Source: Hyphomicrobiales bacterium (GTDB lineage: Bacteria; Pseudomonadota; Alphaproteobacteria; Rhizobiales; Xanthobacteraceae). Taken from it: 5,027 nucleotides of DNA. The position numbers and the translations under genes were made by a program. The notes under the pieces are model-generated. The model was not told where the DNA came from. It saw only the letters and a program-made list of their open reading frames with translations, and searched no databases. The stretch lies in contig JAPLPC010000270.1 of assembly GCA_026400425.1 (NCBI GenBank), positions 1,395-6,421 of the forward strand. The letters are read 5' to 3'. This document shows, one piece after another, positions 1 through 5,027 of this stretch. Numbering within the stretch: the stretch's first letter is position 1; every line of letters begins with the position of its first letter.

Positions 1-108
1 GTTTCCTTGTGTGAACGAATCCACGACGTAGGAGCCGAACACGACGATGGAAGGACAGAATGCTGCGGCGAGATGTCCCGCGACGGGATGGAACAGCGTG
101 ATAGTCAC
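1..108 (-). CDS. Doubtful small open frame running off the left edge
   Basis: On the minus strand one frame stays open from inside the end of the second RppH gene to the left edge. A GTG at 108-106 would start a peptide beginning MTITLFHPVAGHLAAAF and continuing through a hydrophobic stretch (VVFGSYVV) to the edge, 36 codons in view. A weak GGGA lies 4 bases before the GTG. A TTG at 153-151 in the same frame is an alternative start. About two thirds of third codon positions are G or C, lower than in the neighbouring genes, so the frame may be fortuitous. I recognise no family. If real, it would be a small, possibly membrane-associated protein downstream of and co-directional with the RppH pair. 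The rest of 1-178 shows nothing else I can name. Confidence 0.2.
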   Translation of the reverse strand, partial: MTITLFHPVAGHLAAAFCPSIVVFGSYVVDSFTQGN

Positions 109-169
109 CGGATCCCAGCACCACCCGGTTGCACCACTTATCAGCTTATTCAACGGCTTGCCGCAGTCA

Positions 170-191
170 TGCTGCAGTCTATCCTGCAGCA
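170..191 (-). terminator. Stem-loop spanning the second RppH stop codon
   Basis: TGCTGCAG (170-177) and CTGCAGCA (184-191) are perfect 8-base inverted repeats around a 6-base loop, and the TAG stop (181-179) of the second RppH gene falls in the loop. In the minus-strand transcript this can fold into a compact hairpin at the end of the message. No T-rich tract follows, so it is not a standard intrinsic terminator. It could be a 3'-end-stabilising hairpin or chance. Confidence 0.3.
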
Positions 192-682
192 AATCCTGCG
201 AAAGCCGTCGCCACGGCGCGGTAGACGTCGCGCCGGAACGGCACCACGAGGTCGGCGACGCGGTCGAGGCGCTCCCAGCGCCAGGCGTTGAACTCCGCGG
301 GTTGGCCGTTGCGCGGCGTCAGGGGGTCCACTTCGGTATCGTCGCCGGTGAACCTCACCGCGAACCATTTCTGCCGCTGGCCCCGAAACGCTGCAAACCG
401 ATGGCTGGGGTCGTCATGCGGGATGAACTCGTAGGTCATCCAGCCGGTCTCGCCGAGATAGTCGGCGTGGGTCACCCCGGTTTCTTCCCACAGCTCGCGC
501 ATCATGGCGACCCGGGGATCTTCCTCGGGATCGATGCCGCCCTGCGGCATCTGCCATTCCAGGCCCGGCAGCACGATCTCCGGCCCGTCATCCTTGAAAC
601 GGCGGCCGATCAGCACGCGGCCTTCACGATTGAACAGCGCGATCCCCACATTGGGTCGATAGGGGCGAAGGTCGTCAGCCAC
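179..682 (-). CDS. rppH: RNA pyrophosphohydrolase (Nudix, RppH type), second copy
   Basis: The 167-residue Nudix hydrolase is the usual length for RppH, a cytoplasmic enzyme that removes pyrophosphate from the triphosphate 5' end of RNA and so opens it to RNase E-type decay. The N-terminal part (YRPNVGIALFN, residues 8-18) and VLIGRR (23-28) match the family. The Nudix box at 48-70 is complete: G48, E54, R62-E63, E66-E67 and G69, with E63, E66 and E67 as expected metal ligands. Later come YEFIPHDD, RGQRQKWFAVRF and the conserved WRWE and VPF(R/K)R blocks. The start codon is GTG at 682-680. Only four bases (CTCC) separate it from the TAG of the upstream RppH, and there is no good Shine-Dalgarno sequence, so translation is probably coupled to the upstream gene. 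The first copy differs in the segment before the box (FKDDGPEIVLPG against AGGIEHVDETHV), so this is a diverged paralogue, not a recent duplicate. Diadenosine polyphosphates, the substrate of related invasion-associated Nudix proteins, are a possible alternative. Confidence 0.9.
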   Translation of the reverse strand: MADDLRPYRPNVGIALFNREGRVLIGRRFKDDGPEIVLPGLEWQMPQGGIDPEEDPRVAMMRELWEETGVTHADYLGETGWMTYEFIPHDDPSHRFAAFRGQRQKWFAVRFTGDDTEVDPLTPRNGQPAEFNAWRWERLDRVADLVVPFRRDVYRAVATAFAGFAAG

Positions 683-686
683 GGAG

Positions 687-1190
687 CTAGGCGCCTGCGA
701 GATTGGCGAATTCCTTCACCACGCGCTCATAGACCGGCCGCTTGAACGGCACGATCAGATCCGGAAGATTCTTCATCGGCTCCCAGCGCCAGTTGATGAA
801 CTCGGCCTTGTTGCCCTGCGGCGGCTGCACGACGTTGATCTCGGTATCATGCCCGGTAAAGCGCAGCGCGAACCAGCGCTGCCGCTGGCCGCGATAACGG
901 CCCTTCCAGGCGCGGCCGGCGACCGTGCGCGGAATGTCGTAGATCAGCCATTCCGGGACTTCGCCGAGTTTCTCGACGGATTGAACGCTGGTTTCTTCGT
1001 AGAGTTCGCGCTTGGCGGCTTCCCAGGTGTCTTCGCCGGGATCGACGCCGCCCTGTGGCATCTGCCAGACATGGGTTTCGTCCACGTGCTCGATGCCGCC
1101 GGCCCTCCGGCCGATGAAGACATGGCCCTGCGGGTTGAGCAGCATGATGCCGACGCAGGTTCGATAGGGCAGGTCTTCGTAACGCGTCAT
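687..1190 (-). CDS. rppH: RNA pyrophosphohydrolase (Nudix, RppH type), first copy
   Basis: The 167-residue Nudix protein opens with YEDLPYRTCVGIMLLN, typical of rhizobial RppH, and carries WQMPQGGVDPGED at 42-54. The Nudix box spans 47-69: G47, E53, R61-E62, E65-E66. The usual glycine near the end of the box is serine (S68, in YEETSV), which I recall from Bradyrhizobium homologues; all acidic metal ligands are kept. The family-wide RGQRQRWFALRF, EFINWRWEPM and IVPFKRPVYE blocks follow, the last near the C-terminus. The ATG at 1190-1188 is preceded by a weak purine-rich GAGAAAG (1203-1197), and the N-terminus aligns well with the family from this codon. The gene lies 88 bp after the deacetylase-like gene with no obvious terminator between them, and 4 bp before a second RppH. 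Role: 5'-end pyrophosphate removal from mRNA in the cytoplasm. It is probably the main RppH of the pair, because it is closest to the rhizobial proteins I remember. Confidence 0.93.
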   Translation of the reverse strand: MTRYEDLPYRTCVGIMLLNPQGHVFIGRRAGGIEHVDETHVWQMPQGGVDPGEDTWEAAKRELYEETSVQSVEKLGEVPEWLIYDIPRTVAGRAWKGRYRGQRQRWFALRFTGHDTEINVVQPPQGNKAEFINWRWEPMKNLPDLIVPFKRPVYERVVKEFANLAGA

Positions 1191-1278
1191 TCCAAACTTT
1201 CTCGACCTGGTTGGCCTGTTTTTTTCCTCAAGGCTTCGTATTGCGTTCCGACGATTGCGAACCGCGAGCCTTTCGATG

Positions 1279-2484
1279 CTAGCTCGATTTTGATTTCAGG
1301 ATCGCGGTTGTCAATGGCACCAGCATGATCCCGCGCGATTCCAGCGATTTCGCCCAAGTGCTTATCCGCTCGATGGAAATTGGCAGCGAGGAGGCCGTGC
1401 CGACGGCAAAGCCGCGCTCCTTGGCAAGGCTTTCCAGCCTCGCCAGCGCCCTGTCGATTTCGGCAGAGTTCGGCGCTGCATCAATGGTGAGGTCGGCGCG
1501 CGCGAACGGCATGCCCAGCGCTTCTGCCGCGGCAGGCGCCGCGCTCCGCGATGAGGATCCGTCGTCGAACAGCGCCAGCCCGCGCTTGTTGGCCTCCTTG
1601 GCCACCGCCTGCATGGCCGGATCGGTGGCGATGAAGCGCGCGCCCATGTAGTTGCCGACGCCGACATAGCCCTGGAAGCGGCTCATATGCCACATCATGC
1701 GGTCGATATTCTGCTCCGGCGTGGCTGACGCCAGCAGCGTCTGCGGGCCGGGATCGTTGTCGGGATAATCGAACGGTTCCAGCGGCAGCTGCAGCAACAC
1801 CTCGTGGCGCTGAGCGCGCGCACGCTCCACCAGTTTGCCGGGGTCGGAACCGTAGGGCGTGAAAGCGAGCGTGACGGCCGCAGGCAGTTTCACGATGGCA
1901 TCATTGGTTTTGGCGGCGCCGACACCGAGACCGCCGATGACGATGGCGATGCTCGGCGTCTTCATGGCCTTGGCGCGCTGCGCATCCGAACCCGCGGCAT
2001 AGGCGCTGACCGGCTTGAGACCGCCGGCGGCGATCGGCACCATGCCGTAGCGCGACTGTTCGAGCAGCTTCTGGTCGATGCCGGCCATCATGGCGGGCGC
2101 ATCGGGCGACGTGCTGTCCGAACCGTCGGTGCCGACGACGACGTTCTGCCGCGCGCCGCTGGAGCCATCGATGATGGTGATGGTCTTCTGGCCGGGCGCG
2201 TCGGCGGTCTTTGCGGCGTCCGGCGTGCCGTGCTTGATTTCGACGGGGGGTGTCGTGGACGGCTTGCTGGCGGCCACTTCGGGGGGCTTGATGGCGATGC
2301 GGCTGACCGGCTCGCCGCCCAACGGATCTTTATGGAAGATGGCAATGCCGGCGAAGCCGAGCAGCACCGAGCCCAGCGCCGTGGCCGCGGCCTGGGTCGC
2401 CGTAAAAGGCAGCCGGAATCGACGCCGCTTGCGCGCGGCTTGTTGTCCCAGCGGGGCGCTCAGATCGTCCGCCGACACGGCCAT
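1279..2484 (-). CDS. Membrane-anchored divergent polysaccharide deacetylase (YibQ/DUF610 type)
   Basis: This 401-residue protein has a basic cytoplasmic N-terminus (RKRRRFR, 18-24), one hydrophobic segment (about 31-50) that should be an uncleaved signal anchor, and a Pro/Ala/Thr/Ser-rich, low-complexity linker (about 60-135). A NodB-like deacetylase-fold domain fills about 175-400 and so should sit in the periplasm. Family blocks visible are YGMVPI (146-151), SIAIVIGGLG (178-187), HEVLLQLPLEPFDYP (227-241), GNYMGARF (277-284) and LALFDDGSS (303-311). In most relatives I know, the first block reads IVIDDLG; here both acidic residues are glycine, so metal-dependent deacetylase activity is doubtful. 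The substrate is unknown; peptidoglycan or envelope glycan is an inference. The ATG at 2484-2482 has a good GGGAG (2493-2489) four bases before it. The gene lies between priA, separated by a repeat-filled 126-bp gap, and the RppH pair on the same strand. Relatives in other rhizobia are often near ctpA and rppH, from memory. Confidence 0.87.
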   Translation of the reverse strand: MAVSADDLSAPLGQQAARKRRRFRLPFTATQAAATALGSVLLGFAGIAIFHKDPLGGEPVSRIAIKPPEVAASKPSTTPPVEIKHGTPDAAKTADAPGQKTITIIDGSSGARQNVVVGTDGSDSTSPDAPAMMAGIDQKLLEQSRYGMVPIAAGGLKPVSAYAAGSDAQRAKAMKTPSIAIVIGGLGVGAAKTNDAIVKLPAAVTLAFTPYGSDPGKLVERARAQRHEVLLQLPLEPFDYPDNDPGPQTLLASATPEQNIDRMMWHMSRFQGYVGVGNYMGARFIATDPAMQAVAKEANKRGLALFDDGSSSRSAAPAAAEALGMPFARADLTIDAAPNSAEIDRALARLESLAKERGFAVGTASSLPISIERISTWAKSLESRGIMLVPLTTAILKSKSS

Positions 2485-2507
2485 AGATCTCCCGAATCAA
2501 TCCGCGG

Positions 2508-2520
2508 ACCATAGCATGGT
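2508..2520. promoter_or_regulatory. Short palindrome upstream of the deacetylase-like gene
   Basis: ACCAT and ATGGT form 5-base inverted arms around AGC, centred about 30 bp before the start codon at 2484. Read on the minus strand it contains CTATGG, a poor -10 match. It could be an operator half or a remnant of the adjacent repeat, whose arms also contain ATGGTG. No -35 box is convincing. Confidence 0.2.
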
Positions 2521-2526
2521 GTCCTC

Positions 2527-2614
2527 TGGTGGGTGGGCAAAGCGTAGCGTGCCCACCATCCATGTGCGGCAACGCATGGTGGGCACGTCGCAACGGCGCC
2601 TTTGCCCAGCCTAC
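2527..2614. repeat. Palindromic intergenic repeat (REP-like) at the priA 3' end
   Basis: The element fills most of the 126-bp gap between priA and the deacetylase-like gene and is built from nested inverted repeats. GGTGGGCA (2532-2539) pairs with TGCCCACC (2550-2557). CGTGCCCACCAT (2548-2559) pairs perfectly with ATGGTGGGCACG (2576-2587), 12 bases. Inside that loop TGCG-GCAA-CGCA (2565-2576) can form a small GNRA-capped stem. GGTGGGCA recurs at 2578-2585, facing TGCCCAGCC (2603-2611), a near match. Read on the minus strand the element begins GTAGGCTGGGCAAAGG, and its first bases supply the TAG stop of priA (2613-2611). I associate such GTGGGCA/TGCCCAC repeats with Bradyrhizobium and Rhodopseudomonas intergenic regions (from memory). 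It could fold as a cruciform or RNA hairpin and act as terminator, attenuator or 3'-end protector. There is no T tract. Confidence 0.75.
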
Positions 2615-4745
2615 AGAAAGCTCTGCGGATCGACGTCCACTTCGAGCTTCAGATTTCCCGTCGCCTTCGGCGCGTGCGCCAGCCAGTCACGTAAATAGGC
2701 GGACATATCGACATTGCGCGCCGATTTGACCAGCAGCCGGAATCGATAGCGTCCCTTGATGACCGCCAGCGGCGCCTCGGCAGGGCCGAGCACCAGAATG
2801 CGCTCGTCGATCGGCGCGCTGGCCGCCAGCTTGCGGGCGAAGCCTTCGGTCACCGGCCGATCGCCGCCTGACACGATCATGGCTGCCAACCTCCCGAACG
2901 GCGGGTAGCCGGCGCGCTCGCGCGATTCGATCTCGTTGTCGTAGAAGGCTTCGCGATCATTGGCGATCAACGCCTTCATCACCGGATGCTCGGGTTGATG
3001 AGTCTGCAGATAGCCGACGCCCCGGCCCTGCTCGCGGCCGGCGCGACCGATCACCTGGTTGAGCATCTGGAACGTGCGCTCCGCCGCACGCGGATCGCCA
3101 TTGCCGAGGCCCAGATCCGCATCGATGACGCCGACGAGATTGAGGCGCGGGAAATTGTGGCCCTTGGCGACCAACTGCGTGCCGATGATGACATCGACTC
3201 TGCCCTCGGCGATCTCGTTGAGTTCGGCGCGCATCGATTCGACCGAGGTGATGAGATCGCTCGACAGCACCATGGTGCGCGCTTGCGGAAACAGGTCGGC
3301 GGCTTCTTCCTGCAGGCGCTCGACGCCGGGGCCGATAGCGGCCAGGGATTCCTCGGCGCCGCAATGCGGGCATTTGTGCGGGCGCGGCTCCGAGAAGCCG
3401 CAATGATGGCAGACCAGCCGCTGGCGGAAGCGATGATCGACCAGTAGCCGCGGCGATTGAGAAACAGCAACGCTTGTTCGTTGCGATCGATCGCCTGCGC
3501 GATCTTCTCGGCGAGCCGCGGCGCGATGAAGCGCCCGCGCGATGGCCCCTCGCGGCGAAGGTCGATGGCTTCAATACGCGGCATATGTTGCCCGCCGAAC
3601 CGCGACGGCAGTGCGATGCGCTGATAGCGGCCCTTGCGCGCATTGACTTCCGATTCGACGGACGGCGTGCCCGACGCCAGCACGACGGGAATCTTCGCGA
3701 TGGAGGCGCGCACCACGGCCATGTCGCGGGCATGATAATGCGCGCCTTCGTCCTGCTTGTAGGCCTGGTCGTGCTCTTCATCGACGATGATGAGTCCGAG
3801 TTTTGCATAGGGCAGGAACAGCGCCGAGCGGGCGCCGACCACCACATGTGCGGTGCCATTGGCGATCGCCGCCCAGTTGCGGGCGCGGGTACGGGGCGTC
3901 AGTTCGGAATGCCATTCCATCGGCCGCACGCCGAATCGCCGCGCGAAGCGTTCCAGGAATTGCCCGGTGAGAGCGATTTCGGGCATCAGGATCAACACCT
4001 GCTCGCCGCGTTTGATGATCTCGGCCACCGCCTCGAAATACACCTCCGTCTTGCCGGAGCCGGTGACGCCGTCGAGCAGCGCGGCCTGGAAGGTGCCGCC
4101 GGAAGCCAGCTTGCGCATCGCTTCGCCGGCAACGGCTTGCTCCGGCGAAAAGTCCGGTGCCAGGAAATCGGGGTCCGGCGGCGGGGGAGGCGGCGCCGGC
4201 GGCATCGCCTCGACCGTCAACGTGCCTTCGTCGATCAACCCATCGATGACCCCGGCGCTGACACCGGCTTCCTTCGCGGCATCGGACTTGCCGCGCAGCA
4301 ATCCATCCGACAGCAGTTCGACCAACCGCGCCCGCGCCGGTGTCATCCGCTTCGGCACCTCGCCGATCAGGCGGACGCCCAATCTGACGCGCTCCGGGCC
4401 GAGATGCTCGCCCATGCGCAACGTCATGCGCATCACCATGCCGCGCGCCGACAGCGTGTAATTTGCGACCCAGTCGACGAGCTGGCGCAGCTCCTGGCGC
4501 AGCGGTGGCACATCGAGCTTGTCGCTGACTTCCTTGAGCCGGTTATGCAGGCGTGGGTCGGGATTGGCGTTGTCGCCCCACACCACGCCGATCACCTCGC
4601 GGGGGCCGAGCGGCACGGTAACGACGTCGCCGGGCTTCAGCTCCACGCCGCGCGGCACCTTGTAGGAATAGGCGCGATCCAGCGCCACCGGCACCAGCAC
4701 GTCGACGATCCCCGTAAGGGATGGGGTGCTGGCAGGTGAGGTCAT
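2611..4745 (-). pseudogene. priA: Primosomal protein N' (PriA helicase), frameshifted by a deletion of about 64 bp
   Basis: PriA is the SF2 3'-5' DNA helicase that recognises stalled forks and D-loops and reloads DnaB for replication restart. The first frame (ATG 4745-4743) encodes residues 1-434: a DNA-binding N-terminal domain (IVDVLVPVALDRAYSY, 13-28; VVTVPLG, 41-47), a proline-rich linker (182-190), then helicase lobe 1 with Walker A GVTGSGKT (226-233), DEEH (322-325), the aromatic-rich loop DQAYKQDEGAHYHARD (326-341), ASGTPS (357-362) and FLNRRGY (428-434). There the sequence jumps. The next family-like residues, LVDHRF...CHHC...CPHC, are in another frame from 3444 and continue through GTQLVAKGH (about 3183-3157) and QVIGRAGR (3057-3034) to TAG at 2613-2611. 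About 21 residues (some 64 bp) are absent, including the first two CxxC pairs of the zinc site. Restoring them gives about 732 residues, the E. coli length. As read, translation continues out of frame to 3051 and yields a 564-residue product without lobe 2. Either this is a real loss of function or an assembly/sequence error. No strong ribosome site precedes the start. Confidence 0.9.
3443..3446 (-). other. Deletion and frameshift junction within priA
   Basis: Upstream of this point the minus-strand reading frame gives LLFLNRRGY. Immediately after it the family sequence resumes as LVDHRFRQRLVCHHCGF in a different frame. In PriA proteins the two are normally joined by about 21-22 residues containing two CxxC pairs and ending near AWLV. 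The arithmetic with a canonical spacer gives about 64 bp lost, which is not a multiple of three, as the frame change requires. The exact breakpoint is uncertain by a base, because one C can be assigned to either side. Confidence 0.8.
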
Positions 4746-4869
4746 GAAATCGGGACTCGCAAGGCATTGGATCGCCCAATTTAGGCGTCATGGAGCGTCG
4801 GGGCCAGCGGTTCACCAATGGGAAACCGGAGGAAGTGATAATCGCGGCCTCATTCCGCAGGATCTCCCG
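4746..4869. promoter_or_regulatory. Divergent promoter region between priA and xerC
   Basis: Two genes are read outward from this 124-bp gap, so it should hold both promoters. On the plus strand GATAAT (4837-4842) resembles a -10 box about 27 bases before xerC, but no good -35 lies at the right distance. On the minus strand TAAATT (4783-4778) is a possible -10 for priA, again without a clear -35. ATTGG and CCAAT (4766-4770, 4776-4780) are 5-base inverted arms that could be a small operator. None of these is strong. Confidence 0.35.
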
Positions 4870-5027
4870 ATGGCCAAGTCGAAACTCGCACCCGCCGAGA
4901 CTAAACAGCCCGCCGTCGAACTGGTCTGTGCCGATGCGGCTATGACGCTGCAATTGACGCGCTGGCTGTCGCATCTGCGCGCCGAGCGCCGGCTGTCGCC
5001 GAAGACGCTGGAAGCCTATGCGCGCGA
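4870..5027 (+). CDS. xerC: Tyrosine recombinase XerC, N-terminal part (cut by right edge)
   Basis: Only the first 52 codons are in view. After a variable, charged N-terminus (MAKSKLAPAETKQ) comes the start of the SAM-like core-binding domain of Xer recombinases: LTRWLSHLRAERRLSPKTLE (29-48), followed by AYAR and a partial Asp codon. The pattern ERxLSxxTLxAYxRD is typical of XerC/XerD and fits XerC better because of the ERRLS form. The protein would bind one half of the dif site and, with XerD, resolve chromosome dimers at cell division; the catalytic Arg/His/Tyr residues lie beyond the window. The ATG at 4870 has a good AGGA (4859-4862) seven bases upstream. The frame stays open further upstream but has no ATG or GTG near a better ribosome site. 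The gene is divergent from priA. Phage or integron integrases share this fold, but the housekeeping context argues against them. Confidence 0.82.
   Translation, partial: MAKSKLAPAETKQPAVELVCADAAMTLQLTRWLSHLRAERRLSPKTLEAYAR

Noticed and set aside
47..745. Plus-strand open frame of 232 codons opposite the second RppH
   Set aside because: It is antisense to a complete, well-conserved Nudix gene and has no family resemblance.
1201..1240. T-rich run as a terminator between the deacetylase-like gene and the first RppH
   Set aside because: The T run is on the plus strand, so it is an A run in the transcript of these minus-strand genes, and no stem precedes it.
1804..2514. Plus-strand open frame of 236 codons opposite the deacetylase-like gene
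   Set aside because: The composition is a Gly/Arg/Asp-rich mirror of the Ala/Pro/Thr-rich linker coding strand, so it is a shadow.
2527..2614. CRISPR repeat or insertion sequence end
   Set aside because: There is one unit only, with no spacers, no transposase and no target duplication; nested inverted arms fit a REP-like element better.
2611..3273. Separate 220-codon gene starting at ATG 3273
   Set aside because: It is the C-terminal helicase lobe of PriA. No ribosome site precedes the ATG, and family-like sequence continues upstream of it to 3444.
3051..3443. The 130-residue C-terminal tail of the first priA frame
   Set aside because: It is an out-of-frame reading past the deletion, rich in Ser/Arg/Ala, while the true PriA sequence continues in another frame over the same bases.
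3443..3446. Programmed ribosomal frameshift in priA
   Set aside because: A slip of one base would not explain the missing 21 or so residues, and no slippery heptamer or downstream structure stands out. A deletion fits both the frame change and the lost cysteines.
3474..4739. Long plus-strand open frame (421 codons) opposite priA
   Set aside because: It lies opposite the conserved PriA coding frame, its product is a His/Arg/Gly-rich composition without recognisable motifs, and long antisense frames are expected where third positions are strongly G/C.

Overview
The window looks like a chromosomal housekeeping segment from a high-GC alphaproteobacterium, most likely Bradyrhizobium or a close relative (Rhodopseudomonas, Afipia, Nitrobacter). 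The reasons are strong G/C preference at third codon positions, two tandem RppH-type Nudix hydrolases with rhizobial-style sequences, a rhizobial 'divergent polysaccharide deacetylase', and a short palindromic intergenic repeat of the GTAGG-TGGGCAAAG...TGCCCACC kind that I associate with this group. The placement rests on recognition, not on a search.

Layout from right to left, because almost everything is on the minus strand. A tyrosine recombinase gene (xerC) starts at 4870 on the plus strand and runs off the right edge. A 124-bp divergent spacer separates it from priA (4745 down to 2611, minus). priA is broken: about 64 bp are missing near 3444/3445. The loss removes the first four zinc-binding cysteines and shifts the frame, so the two halves of the protein lie in different frames. 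The priA stop codon lies inside one end of a palindromic repeat of about 90 bp (2527-2614), which fills most of the gap to the next gene. Then follow, all minus, a membrane-anchored divergent polysaccharide deacetylase (2484-1279), a first RppH (1190-687) and, 4 bp later, a second RppH with a GTG start (682-179). An 8-bp-arm stem-loop spans the second RppH stop codon. The last 170 bases or so at the left edge hold no gene I recognise, only a short open minus-strand frame of doubtful status.

The deacetylase and the two RppH genes are probably co-transcribed. The RppH pair should act on 5' ends of RNA (mRNA decay), the deacetylase-fold protein in the periplasm or cell envelope, and PriA and XerC in replication restart and chromosome dimer resolution.

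There is no clear new system here. The points most worth a second look are the priA lesion, the repeat overlapping the priA stop codon, the apparent absence of the atp operon next to priA, and the altered motif residues in the deacetylase and in the first RppH.
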